Shown one piece after another: positions 42,895 to 51,479 of a DNA stretch of 64,000 nucleotides. Numbering within the stretch: the stretch's first letter is position 1; each line of letters opens with the position of its first letter. Source of the stretch: an uncultured Oscillospiraceae bacterium (GTDB lineage Bacteria > Bacillota > Clostridia > Oscillospirales > Oscillospiraceae); NCBI GenBank assembly GCA_947624385.1, contig CANQJZ010000007.1, positions 1 through 64,000 of the forward strand, in the 5' to 3' direction. A program made the translations under genes and the position numbers. The notes beneath the pieces were generated by a model. It was not told the DNA's origin, ran no database searches, and saw only the letters and a list, made by a program, of their open reading frames with translations.

Positions 42895-43058
42895 GCAATC
42901 GCTCCCTCCGGCAGCGGCAGCGCGAAGGCGTCCGCGTCGATGGTCTGACGCACCGCCGCCAGCGCCGGCGCTCCCTGCTCGGGCAGATAGATCTTCAGGC
43001 ATGTGGCGGCCAGAAACAGCGCCGCCGCGATCATCAGCCGGTGATATGTCATTGGCAT
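42876..43058 (-). CDS. 60-aa single-TM peptide in the SpoIVFA position
   Basis: MPMTYHRLMIAAALFLAATCLKIYLPEQGAPALAAVRQTIDADAFALPLPEGAIAWLDWS; overlaps the M50 start. Confidence 0.6.
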   Translation of the reverse strand: MPMTYHRLMIAAALFLAATCLKIYLPEQGAPALAAVRQTIDADAFALPLPEGAIAWLDWS

Positions 43059-43098
43059 CCCCTCCCGTACAAGCTATGTGCGGGCTGGAATTTTATGC

Positions 43099-43127
43099 TT
43101 GCAATCTGCGCGGGAGGGTGCTATAAT
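43099..43127 (+). promoter_or_regulatory. Sigma-A promoter of the tRNA operon
   Basis: TTGCAA - 17 nt - TATAAT, 11 nt upstream of tRNA-Gly. Confidence 0.8.
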
Positions 43128-43138
43128 CTTAAAGCCCT

Positions 43139-43212
43139 GCAGGTGTAGTTCAATGGCAGAACATCAGCTTCCCAAGCTGAATACGAGGGTTCGATTCCCT
43201 TCACCTGCTCCA
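43139..43212 (+). tRNA. tRNA-Gly(CCC)
   Basis: GCAGGTG/CACCTGC acceptor, anticodon loop TTCCCAA, GGTTCGATTCC T arm, encoded CCA. Confidence 0.93.
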
Positions 43213-43217
43213 GCGTC

Positions 43218-43315
43218 GGAAGTTTCCCGAGGATGTCGGGGCCCCGCAAGCGGGTCCCCTCCATCGGTCGGAAAACTTCCTCCTTCTCCCCACGCGACAG
43301 GCGTGCCGCGTGGGG
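43218..43315 (+). ncRNA. Structured tRNA-trailing element, copy A
   Basis: GGAAGTTTcCCGA...TCGGaAAACTTCC helix, GATGTCG..CGCAAGCG..TCCATCGGTC core, CCCCACGCG/CGCGTGGGG hairpin. Confidence 0.6.
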
Positions 43316-43361
43316 GCCCCAAGGGGGAACAAGGTGTCCGCGGAGCGGACAGATTTGATTT

Positions 43362-43437
43362 CGGGGTGTAGCGCAGTTGGTAGCGCGCCTGGTTCGGGAC
43401 CAGGAGGTCGGGTGTTCAAGTCACCTCACTCCGACCA
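43362..43437 (+). tRNA. tRNA-Pro(CGG)
   Basis: CGGGGTG/CACTCCG acceptor, anticodon loop TTCGGGA between CCTGG/CCAGG, encoded CCA. Confidence 0.93.
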
Positions 43438-43442
43438 GCGTC

Positions 43443-43545
43443 AGAAGAGCTTTGAAGATGTCGAAACCTCGCAAGCGAGGTCCCTCCATCGGTCAAAGCT
43501 CTTCTTCCTTTTCCCATCGCAAACGCTCCGCTGGTTTGCGATGGG
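43443..43545 (+). ncRNA. Structured tRNA-trailing element, copy B
   Basis: AGAAGAGCTTTGA...TCAAAGCTCTTCT helix, same core as copy A, CCCATCGCAAAC/GTTTGCGATGGG hairpin. Confidence 0.6.
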
Positions 43546-43560
43546 AGCCCTAAGTGTAAA

Positions 43561-43600
43561 GCCCCGCAAGTACTGTTTTTCGGCGCTTGCGGGGCTTTTT
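43561..43600 (+). terminator. Terminator of the tRNA operon
   Basis: GCCCCGCAAG...CTTGCGGGGC followed by TTTTT. Confidence 0.75.
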
Positions 43601-43741
43601 GTATGGCATAAAACGCTGTCGGGACGATATTCGTCCCGACTGTTTCTATTTTGTGTTCACGCGATCCCATACGCCCACGCCCTGTTCCTTCACCCGTTCC
43701 GGGTCCGGTGGGGACAGTCCTGAAACAAGGATCGCCAGCAG

Positions 43742-44035
43742 CTACGTGTTTTCCGGTTTTTTCTTTAACGGCCGGCGGGCCAGCTTCTCCAACAGGGGGC
43801 GGTTTTGCTTCCAGATCACATTGCCCACCGTTGTTATATCTCTCGCAACGGCTCTCCAATTTGTATCATACTGCCTTGCCACGTCCGGGTATACCCACTT
43901 TGTGACGAGCTGCAGCCGTTCCGGCTGTTTTACGCAAAGCTGTAACGCATACGACACGTAAAAGAATCCGACATATCTGGCAGTGACTCCAAGCTGATAC
44001 AGCAAATCGTAGATTTGAAGAACTACTTCATCCAT
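43742..44035 (-). CDS. Stand-alone Spo0A C-terminal-type DNA-binding protein
   Basis: 97 aa; LLYQLGVTARYVGFFYVSYALQLCV...ITKW-like VTKWVYPDVARQYDTNWRAVARDI resembles the Spo0A effector domain; no receiver domain. Confidence 0.75.
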   Translation of the reverse strand: MDEVVLQIYDLLYQLGVTARYVGFFYVSYALQLCVKQPERLQLVTKWVYPDVARQYDTNWRAVARDITTVGNVIWKQNRPLLEKLARRPLKKKPENT

Positions 44036-44256
44036 GCCGTCTTATCATCCTCTATATTCAGCAATTGTGAGACCGTGACGTCCATGCACGACGCGATCAG
44101 CTGGATCGTGCTCAGTTTTGGGTCTGTTTTCCTCCGTTCCAACAGACTCAATTCTTCTTCGCTTATCCCTATTTCCGAGGAAAACTCAAACTGTGTTTTG
44201 TGGACTGCTTGTCTATATCGCTTTAGCCGTTTGGCCAATGCGTCTATCTCCGGCAT
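44023..44256 (-). CDS. XRE-family HTH regulator
   Basis: LAKRLKRYRQAVHKTQFEFSSEIGISEEELSLLERRKTDPKLSTIQLIA; RBS AAAGGGG; overlaps the Spo0A-type gene. Confidence 0.8.
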   Translation of the reverse strand: MPEIDALAKRLKRYRQAVHKTQFEFSSEIGISEEELSLLERRKTDPKLSTIQLIASCMDVTVSQLLNIEDDKTAWMK

Positions 44257-44403
44257 ATTTACTACCCCTTTTGCATTAAGTATACAAAAGAGGGCAAAAA
44301 AGTCCACGGATTCTAATACGGATTTTCTTTAGGACGCGAAAGCGTCATTGGCCCGTTTTCAACTGCGGCGCGAGGGGGATATCCGTCCCCTGGCAAAAGC
44401 CCG

Positions 44404-45144
44404 TTATTTTCGCAGGCGCAGGGCAAGCTGCACGGCGGTGGTCCCGTCGGGCTTTTGCACCAGGAAGTGCCAGCCCTCGTCGTCCAGGCGGCGGTAGACG
44501 GACAGCTCCTCCCCCTCCCGGCAGGCCATGGAATAGGACACCTCCGCCTCGGCGATGTCCATATTCTCCAGCTCCGCCACGGTGAACGTGCCCAGCAGCA
44601 TGCGGATATAGGCCACGTTGTTCATGTGTTGGCCCATGTCGATGTCCCGGGAGCCGACTGTATAGCGCTGGCAGAGGTTCGCCGGGTCCGGCTGTTCCCG
44701 AAAGCGGGTGAATGGCTCGTCGCACACCCGCTCCGGGCGGTGCTCCATCCACAGGGGGTAGCCGAAGTCAGCCACCTTCATCACCCGGCCCGTGTCGATG
44801 TTCTGGCCCACCCACTCGGTGCGGCCCTCCGCCAGGACCACGCCGTCTCCGGCGACGGTATAGAACCGGTCGCACTTCACCGCCTTGGGCGCGCCCGGCC
44901 AGGTCCGGGCCGTTATTATTTCCCCCAGCCTGGGCCGCTGTCCCGGAAGACGCAGACGGGTGCGCACCGCCACCCAGTAGGCCCGGCGGCCGTGCATGGC
45001 GTCAAAGCCCACGTTCAGCTTTTCCGCATGGGACGAGGCCAGGTCCATGAACAGGTCGAACAGCGCGGGGATGGACAGGCGCCCCTGGGGGTCCGCCTGG
45101 CTGGACTGGACGGTCAGCTCCCGCTCAAGATAATTTATTTCCAT
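44404..45144 (-). CDS. Acyl-ACP thioesterase
   Basis: Two hot-dog repeats; RDIDMGQHMNNVAYIRMLL. Confidence 0.85.
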   Translation of the reverse strand: MEINYLERELTVQSSQADPQGRLSIPALFDLFMDLASSHAEKLNVGFDAMHGRRAYWVAVRTRLRLPGQRPRLGEIITARTWPGAPKAVKCDRFYTVAGDGVVLAEGRTEWVGQNIDTGRVMKVADFGYPLWMEHRPERVCDEPFTRFREQPDPANLCQRYTVGSRDIDMGQHMNNVAYIRMLLGTFTVAELENMDIAEAEVSYSMACREGEELSVYRRLDDEGWHFLVQKPDGTTAVQLALRLRK

Positions 45145-45208
45145 GTTTTCACCTCATAAAGTCAGCCCTCCCCGGGTCGGAGAGGGCTGGCGGTATGCTC
45201 TGTGTGTT

Positions 45209-45745
45209 TTACGTTCTCTCGCTCCAGTCGCTCCACAGGACGATCCTGCCCGCCTTGCGGGTGGCGTTCATGTCGATGAGCCGTTGGTTGGACGAGCCGC
45301 GAAACCGGAGGCTGATGTCCTTCAGCCGCTCCACGAAGGGGCCGTCGATCAGCACGTCGATCATGCCCAGCATCTCGTCCGTGACCTCGCAGCGGGGGTG
45401 CTTGCCGATGCGCAGCAGGTCGTCGTACTCATAGCCCGTATAGGCCCAGACAGTCTTTTGGGGGTACAGGGCCTTCACCCGCCGCAGGAATGGTACCAGC
45501 GCCCGCTGGTTTTCCGGCTCGAAGGGGTCGCCGCCCAGCAGGGTAAGGCCGTTGATGTAGTCCGGGGCCAGCAGACCCAATATCCGCCCCTCGGTCTTGA
45601 GGGTAAATTCCTCGCCGTAGTCGAAGTCCCAGGTCTCCGGCTGGAAGCAGCCGGGGCAGCGGTTGGTGCAGCCGGACACGAACAGCGTCACCCGCACGCC
45701 CACGCCGTCGGCGATATCGCAGTTTTTGATCTGACCGTAGTGCAT
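45209..45745 (-). CDS. nrdG: Anaerobic ribonucleoside-triphosphate reductase activating protein
   Basis: VSGCTNRCPGCFQPETW radical SAM motif; follows nrdD. Confidence 0.93.
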   Translation of the reverse strand: MHYGQIKNCDIADGVGVRVTLFVSGCTNRCPGCFQPETWDFDYGEEFTLKTEGRILGLLAPDYINGLTLLGGDPFEPENQRALVPFLRRVKALYPQKTVWAYTGYEYDDLLRIGKHPRCEVTDEMLGMIDVLIDGPFVERLKDISLRFRGSSNQRLIDMNATRKAGRIVLWSDWSERT

Positions 45746-45751
45746 GACGGC

Positions 45752-47950
45752 TTACAGGTGCAGGACCCGGTCTTTGATCTCCTGGGTGCGGCCCTGGTTC
45801 CAGAACTGGGTGCCGATGTACCCGCAGGTGCGCCGGGCCACATTCATCTTGTTCTGGTCGGTGTTGCCGCAGCGGGGGCAGCGCCAGACCAGCTTGCCGT
45901 CGTCCTCGGCGATCTCGATCTCCCCGTCCCAGCCGCAGACCTGGCAGTAGTCGCTCTTGGTGTTCAGCTCCGCGTAGATGATGTTGTCGTAGATGAACTT
46001 CATCACCTGCAGCACGGCTTCCAGGTTGTTCTGCATGTCCGGCACCTCCACGTAGCTGATGGCGCCGCCGGGAGAGAGATGTTGGAACTGGGCCTCGAAC
46101 TTGAGCTTGGTGAAGGCGTCGATCTGCTCCGTCACGTGGACGTGGTAGGAGTTGGTGATATAGCCCTTGTCGGTGATGCCCTCGATGACGCCGAAGCGCT
46201 TTTGCAGACACTTGGCAAACTTGTACGTGGTGCTCTCCAAGGGCGTGCCGTACAGGGAGTAGTCGATGTTCTCCGCCGTCTTCCACTGGCGGCACTTGTC
46301 GTTCATCTTCTGCATGATCTCCAGGGCGAAAGGCGTGGCGGCGGGGTCGGTGTGGCTCTTGCCGGTCATGTACTTGACGCACTCGTAAAGCCCCGCGTAG
46401 CCCAGGGAGATGGTGGAGTAGCCGTTATAGAGAAGTCTGTCGATGGGCTCGCCCTTTTGAAGGCGGGCCAGCGCGCCGTACTGCCACAGGATGGGGGCCG
46501 CGTCGGACAGCGTGCCCTTCAGCCGCTCGTGGCGGCAGCGCAGCGCCCGGTGGCACAGCTCCAGCCGCTCGTCGAAGATCTTCCAGAACTTGTCCAGGTT
46601 GCCGCCGGAGGAAAGGGCCACGTCCGGCAGGTTGATGGTGACCACGCCCTGGTTGAAGCGGCCATAGTACTTGTGCTTGCCCGGTTCGTAGTTGCCGGCG
46701 TTGGCGATGTTGCCCACGCCCGCGTCGGTGAAGCGGTCCGGGGTCAGGAAGCTGCGGCAGCCCATGCAGGTGTACACGTCGCCCTTCAGCTCCAGCATCT
46801 TCTTCTCGGAGATGTAGTCGGGGACCATCCGCTTGGCGGTACACCTGGCGGCCAGCCGGGTCAGGTAGTAGTAAGGCGTGCCCTCCTCCACGTTGTCCTC
46901 CTCCAGCACGTAGATGAGCTTGGGGAACGCGGGGGTCACCCAGATGCCCTGCTCGTTCTTCACGCCCTGGTAGCGCTGCAGCAGGGTCTCCTCGATGATG
47001 ATGGCCAGGTCCTTCTTCTCCCGCTCGCTCTTGGCCTCGTTCAGGTACATGAACACGGTGACGAAGGGGGCCTGTCCGTTGGTGGTCAGAAGGGTCACCA
47101 CCTGATACTGGATGGTCTGCACGCCGCGGCGGATCTCTTCCCGCAGACGCTTTTCCACGATCTGGTCCACCTGCTCGGTGGTGGGGACCACCCCAAGGGT
47201 GCTGATCTCGTCCCGGACGATGGCGCGGATCTTCTCACGGCTGACCTGGACAAAGGGCGCCAGGTGCGCCAGGGAGATGGACTGGCCGCCATATTGGTTG
47301 GAGGCCACCTGGGCCACGATCTGGGTGGCGATGTTGCAGGCGGTGGCAAAGCTGTGAGGCCGCTCGATCAGGGTGTCGGTGATGACGGTGCCGTTTTGCA
47401 GCATGTCCTCCAGATTCACCAGATCGCAGTTGTGCATGTGCTGGGCATAGTAGTCCGCGTCGTGGAAGTGGATGATGCCCTCCTCGTGGGCCTGGACGAT
47501 CTCCTTGGGCAGCAGCAGACGGTTGGTGATGTCCCGGCTGACCTCGCCGGCCATATAGTCCCGCTGGGTGGAGTTGACGACCGGGTTCTTGTTGGAGTTT
47601 TCCTGCTTGGCTTCCTCGTTGTTGCACTCGATCAGGGACAGTATCTTGTCGTCCGTGGTGTTGGACTGGCGGACAAGGCTCCGGGTGTACCGGTAGGTGA
47701 TGTACCGCTTGGCGACCTCATAGGCGCCGTGGGCCATGATCTGCTCCTCCACCATGTCCTGTATCTCCTCCACGGAGGGAGAGCGCCCCAGCTCCACGCA
47801 GGCCTTCTCCACCGAATCCGCGATGCGGCGTATCTGGGTGGCGGTCATGCGCATATCCTCGTCCACCACGTCGTTGGCCTTGCTGACAGCGGCGATGATC
47901 TTCGTTATATCGAAGGTGACCTCGGAACCGTTTCTCTTGATGATCTTCAT
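45752..47950 (-). CDS. nrdD: Anaerobic ribonucleoside-triphosphate reductase
   Basis: ATP-cone N-terminus; CQVCGWDG...CPRCGNTD zinc site; RRTCGYIGTQFWNQGR glycyl-radical region. Confidence 0.95.
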   Translation of the reverse strand: MKIIKRNGSEVTFDITKIIAAVSKANDVVDEDMRMTATQIRRIADSVEKACVELGRSPSVEEIQDMVEEQIMAHGAYEVAKRYITYRYTRSLVRQSNTTDDKILSLIECNNEEAKQENSNKNPVVNSTQRDYMAGEVSRDITNRLLLPKEIVQAHEEGIIHFHDADYYAQHMHNCDLVNLEDMLQNGTVITDTLIERPHSFATACNIATQIVAQVASNQYGGQSISLAHLAPFVQVSREKIRAIVRDEISTLGVVPTTEQVDQIVEKRLREEIRRGVQTIQYQVVTLLTTNGQAPFVTVFMYLNEAKSEREKKDLAIIIEETLLQRYQGVKNEQGIWVTPAFPKLIYVLEEDNVEEGTPYYYLTRLAARCTAKRMVPDYISEKKMLELKGDVYTCMGCRSFLTPDRFTDAGVGNIANAGNYEPGKHKYYGRFNQGVVTINLPDVALSSGGNLDKFWKIFDERLELCHRALRCRHERLKGTLSDAAPILWQYGALARLQKGEPIDRLLYNGYSTISLGYAGLYECVKYMTGKSHTDPAATPFALEIMQKMNDKCRQWKTAENIDYSLYGTPLESTTYKFAKCLQKRFGVIEGITDKGYITNSYHVHVTEQIDAFTKLKFEAQFQHLSPGGAISYVEVPDMQNNLEAVLQVMKFIYDNIIYAELNTKSDYCQVCGWDGEIEIAEDDGKLVWRCPRCGNTDQNKMNVARRTCGYIGTQFWNQGRTQEIKDRVLHL

Positions 47951-48016
47951 GGGTAACGACCTCTTCTCCTCTTTCTCTGGGGCATAGCGTGTGGTTACAT
48001 AACGCCAGCGGAATCA

Positions 48017-48045
48017 ATATTAGCACAAGATGTTGTGGCTGTCAA
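48017..48045 (-). promoter_or_regulatory. Sigma-A promoter of nrdDG
   Basis: Minus strand TTGACA - 17 nt - TAATAT. Confidence 0.75.
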
Positions 48046-48070
48046 TAATTTGTGTGACAATATTTTGTTG
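48023..48070 (-). promoter_or_regulatory. Tandem NrdR-type boxes
   Basis: CCACAACATCTTGTGC (48023-48038) and CAACAAAATATTGTCA (48055-48070), 32 bp start to start. Confidence 0.65.
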
Positions 48071-48289
48071 CGCTGAAAAAGGGCCGCAAAGTCCTGGAAA
48101 CGCTGGATTTTCGTAATTTTTGTAATATTTATATTAGTATCTCCCAAACGGCGGGCAAAAAATTTTTTCGGTCCCTGCCACGAGCCGACAGGCAGGTGTT
48201 TTCAAAACCGCAATGCGGGACGCAAAATGCACTTGCTATCATGCAAAAAATGCGGTATGCTGTTTTCCGGTCTGACAGGGGGGCATATC

Positions 48290-49126
48290 ATGCGCAGCAG
48301 CTACAGCCGGGAGGGCTACCTCACCGAGAACTATCACCTGTTCCACCTGCGGGACACCGCCGGACAGGAGCGGGACTTCCACTTCCACGAGTTCGACAAG
48401 ATCGTCATATTGCTGGCCGGGAACGTGAACTATCTGGTGGAGAGCCAGACATACGCCCTGCGGCCATGGGACATTCTGCTCATCCAGCATCATGTGATAC
48501 ACAAGGCGCTGATCGACCAGTCAAAGCCGTACGAGCGGGTCATTCTGTATCTGGACCGGCAGTTTATCGAGCGGGCATCGCCGGAGGCGGCGCTGACGGG
48601 CTGCTTCGAGCGGGCCGACAAGCAGGGCCAGTACAGGCTCTCCCCCGGTCAGCAGGACGCGCAGTCGTTGGGCGCGCTGCTGGCCGCGCTGGAAAGGGCC
48701 GGCGACGACGGCCAGTTCGGCGCACAGACCCTGCGGGACACGCTGGTGATGCAGCTTCTCATCCTCATCAACCGCGTCTCCCTCAGCGGCGGCAGCCAGC
48801 AGCCGGACCCAAGCCCCCAATACGACCCAAAGATCGCCGAGACCCTGTCCTACATTCAGGAAAACCTCAGCCGTCCCCTGACCGCGGAGGAGCTGGCCGA
48901 GCGGGTCTATCTGAGCAAGTATCACTTCATGCGGCTGTTCAAGGCACAGACCGGCACCACCGTCCACGCCTACGTGCGCCAGCGGCGGCTGCTGTACGCC
49001 GCCCAGCTCATCCGCACCGGCGTGGACGCCAGCAAGGCCGCGGCCGACAGCGGCTTCGAGGAATACTCCACCTTCTTCCGGGCATTTCGGGAGTGCTTCG
49101 GCGTCAGCCCAGGGCAGCTGAAATAA
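48290..49126 (+). CDS. AraC family transcriptional regulator
   Basis: Cupin-like N-terminus; C-terminal double HTH (LTAEELAERVYLSKYHFMRLFKAQTGTTVHAYVRQRRL). Confidence 0.9.
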   Translation: MRSSYSREGYLTENYHLFHLRDTAGQERDFHFHEFDKIVILLAGNVNYLVESQTYALRPWDILLIQHHVIHKALIDQSKPYERVILYLDRQFIERASPEAALTGCFERADKQGQYRLSPGQQDAQSLGALLAALERAGDDGQFGAQTLRDTLVMQLLILINRVSLSGGSQQPDPSPQYDPKIAETLSYIQENLSRPLTAEELAERVYLSKYHFMRLFKAQTGTTVHAYVRQRRLLYAAQLIRTGVDASKAAADSGFEEYSTFFRAFRECFGVSPGQLK

Positions 49127-49181
49127 TTAAAATGTATATTCTCAAAAGCAAAAATGGTCGCAAGGACGGAACATACATCGA

Positions 49182-49823
49182 TTATTCGCCCAAAAACAGG
49201 AAAAACGGATAAACATACGGTATCGGCTGCGTAAACTCCATCTTCTCCCCTGTCTCGGGGTGCATAAACCGGACTTTATGCGACCACAATGCAATGTCGC
49301 AGGGGGCAGCGCCGCCGCCGTATTTTTTGTCCCCCACCAGAGGCAAATCGCGGCTGGCGAACTGGCAGCGTATCTGATGGGTCCGGCCGGTGAGCAGCTT
49401 TACGCGCACAAGGCTCAATCCCTGGCGGCTGGCCAGCGTCTCGTATTCCAGCACGGCCGGACGCACGTCCTTGCCGGGACCGTCGGCGATATACGTCCTG
49501 CGCGCAAGCGTGTCCCGGCGCAGAAGGTCCTCCATCCTGCCCCGCGCTGGTTCCGGGACACCGTGGACCACGGCCAGGTACTCTTTTTCAAACTGGCCGT
49601 CCCGGACCTGGCGGCTCAGTTCCCGGGCCGCGTAGACAGACCGGGCGAACACCATGACGCCGCCGACCACACGGTCCAGCCGGTGGACCGTGCGCACACA
49701 GGCGTGCGCGTCCCCAAGAGCCTGCCGTATCAGGTCCGGCATGCCGCCCGGCTCGTCGGTGGACAGCACCCCCGCCGGCTTGACGCAGACAGCCACGCGT
49801 TTATCTAAATAGAGAAATTCCAT
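49182..49823 (-). CDS. RluA family pseudouridine synthase
   Basis: VHRLDRVVGGVMVFARS; LLTGRTHQIRCQFA. Confidence 0.9.
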   Translation of the reverse strand: MEFLYLDKRVAVCVKPAGVLSTDEPGGMPDLIRQALGDAHACVRTVHRLDRVVGGVMVFARSVYAARELSRQVRDGQFEKEYLAVVHGVPEPARGRMEDLLRRDTLARRTYIADGPGKDVRPAVLEYETLASRQGLSLVRVKLLTGRTHQIRCQFASRDLPLVGDKKYGGGAAPCDIALWSHKVRFMHPETGEKMEFTQPIPYVYPFFLFLGE

Positions 49824-49904
49824 ATCGCACCTCGTCTCCCATTATAAGGCCATCACGACCGTTCGCGCAAGCGGCGGAAAAAATGAAAAATTGGTAAAAA
49901 AGGC

Positions 49905-49933
49905 TTGATTTCATGGGACAGGTGTGCTATATT
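49905..49933 (+). promoter_or_regulatory. secG promoter
   Basis: TTGATT - 17 nt - TATATT. Confidence 0.65.
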
Positions 49934-49967
49934 AGTTTAGCTAATTTTGAAAAAGGGTGAAACTGTT

Positions 49968-50195
49968 ATGACCATTGCCATCTCGATATTGCATCTTATC
50001 TCCTGCCTGTTCCTGATCATCGTCATCCTGTTCCAGAGCGGCAAGCGCTCCGGCCTGTCCGGCGCCATCGCCGGCGGCGCGGACACGTTCATGACCAAGA
50101 CAAAGGCCAAAACATGGGACGCCAAGCTGGCGAAGATGACCAAGTGGGTCGCGCTGGTGTTCGTGGCGCTGACTCTGGCGCTGAACTTCATCTGA
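49968..50195 (+). CDS. secG: Preprotein translocase subunit SecG
   Basis: Two TMs; LFLIIVILFQSGKRSGLSGAIAGGADTFM. Confidence 0.92.
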   Translation: MTIAISILHLISCLFLIIVILFQSGKRSGLSGAIAGGADTFMTKTKAKTWDAKLAKMTKWVALVFVALTLALNFI

Positions 50196-50211
50196 TATAA
50201 TGCAAAAAGTT

Positions 50212-50240
50212 CCGCCTCCCCGTCGGGGAGGCGGTTTTTT
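50212..50240 (+). terminator. secG terminator
   Basis: CCGCCTCCCC-gtc-GGGGAGGCGG-TTTTTT. Confidence 0.85.
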
Positions 50241-50254
50241 GTTGTGCGGCGGCG

Positions 50255-51478
50255 TTACGCTTTTTGCCGCCGGGACCATTTCAAAATGGCAAATGGGACG
50301 CACACGACGCCGATAAGGAATGGGACGGTGATGAGCAGATAGGGCGACCAGATGTACTTTCCGAAGAGATGGAAGGTATTCGTGCGGAATATGTCCGATG
50401 CGCTGCCTACCAAGGGGAGCAGTTCCAGCGCTTTCTGCGCACCCATGGGCAGGTACTGAGCGGCCACCACCGGCCCGTACACCGCCGCCAGGCTCAATAG
50501 CAGCGCCAGCACATTGCTTTTGACCAGCGCCGACAGGAGCAGCACCACCCCGGCGTAGCCGATGACGCCAAGCAGGGTAAAACCGTATTCGTATATCTCC
50601 GCTTGCAGCATATTCCACGGGGCCACGGCTAAAAGCTTCATGGTCTGGACGGGCATATCCCACCCGCTGGTGCCCAGAAAGATAAGCTGTGCCGTGACGC
50701 CGCCTATGGCCAGAAGCGCAAATAACTCCGCCGCGAAGGTCAGGCCGCTGAGGATCTTTGCCAGCGCCAGGCGACGCCAGCCCCCGTCCGTGGTCAGCAG
50801 CAGCGGCGCGGTGTTGTTGCGCCACTCCCCCGCGAAAGTCGGCGAGAGGATAATGGCAAGGAACAGGGCCATGACTATGCCCAAATCCGGCAACGCATCA
50901 CCCAGCACCTTCTGCCAGCCGCTTATCCACTGATATCGGAAGGGCTTTTCCACCTGGGCGTCCATCCCTCTCAGCAGTTCCCCCTCCGGTCCGGTCCACT
51001 GACCTTGGCTGTGCAGAAAATCTTCCAGCACCGCGTCCCGCCGGGCGTAAAAATCCGTTAGTTGCGACGTGTCCACATAGTAGGCCATCAGGACGGAGTA
51101 GAGCCCCCGGTCCTGCTCCTCCAGCTCCGGATAGAGCTGGCTGAGCCAGCCGTTGAGCAGGGTCCGCTCGCTGCGTCCCAGCCCGCTTTCCATTCCTGCG
51201 GCGTCGTATTGCTGTAGGTCCGACACCATCTGCCGGAAAGACTCGTCCGTGAGCAGACCGCCGTACCGGGCCGCTTGGGCCTGGCTGGCACGTATCTCTG
51301 TCCAACCATCGAAACGGTTGCCGAAAGCGCTGGTGACATCATTGGAGCTGCCAAACTCGAACCACTGGTAAGAGAGAAAGCCGCCGAACAGCACCACATA
51401 GGCAAAGCAAAGTAACACGCAGACCCGCACGCTGGTCTTGCGCCACAGTTTTTTGTGTTCCAATCGAAAAAGCTCCAT
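50255..51478 (-). CDS. ABC transporter permease (ABC-2 type)
   Basis: MELFRLEHKKLWRKTSVRVCVLLCFAYVVLF, multiple TMs; next to the ATPase gene. Confidence 0.8.
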   Translation of the reverse strand: MELFRLEHKKLWRKTSVRVCVLLCFAYVVLFGGFLSYQWFEFGSSNDVTSAFGNRFDGWTEIRASQAQAARYGGLLTDESFRQMVSDLQQYDAAGMESGLGRSERTLLNGWLSQLYPELEEQDRGLYSVLMAYYVDTSQLTDFYARRDAVLEDFLHSQGQWTGPEGELLRGMDAQVEKPFRYQWISGWQKVLGDALPDLGIVMALFLAIILSPTFAGEWRNNTAPLLLTTDGGWRRLALAKILSGLTFAAELFALLAIGGVTAQLIFLGTSGWDMPVQTMKLLAVAPWNMLQAEIYEYGFTLLGVIGYAGVVLLLSALVKSNVLALLLSLAAVYGPVVAAQYLPMGAQKALELLPLVGSASDIFRTNTFHLFGKYIWSPYLLITVPFLIGVVCVPFAILKWSRRQKA

Positions 51479-51479
51479 G

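Noticed and set aside
45143-47956. 937-aa plus-strand ORF
   Set aside because: Antisense to nrdD/nrdG, which are unambiguous; His/Asp/Val/Leu-rich composition is typical of a shadow frame.
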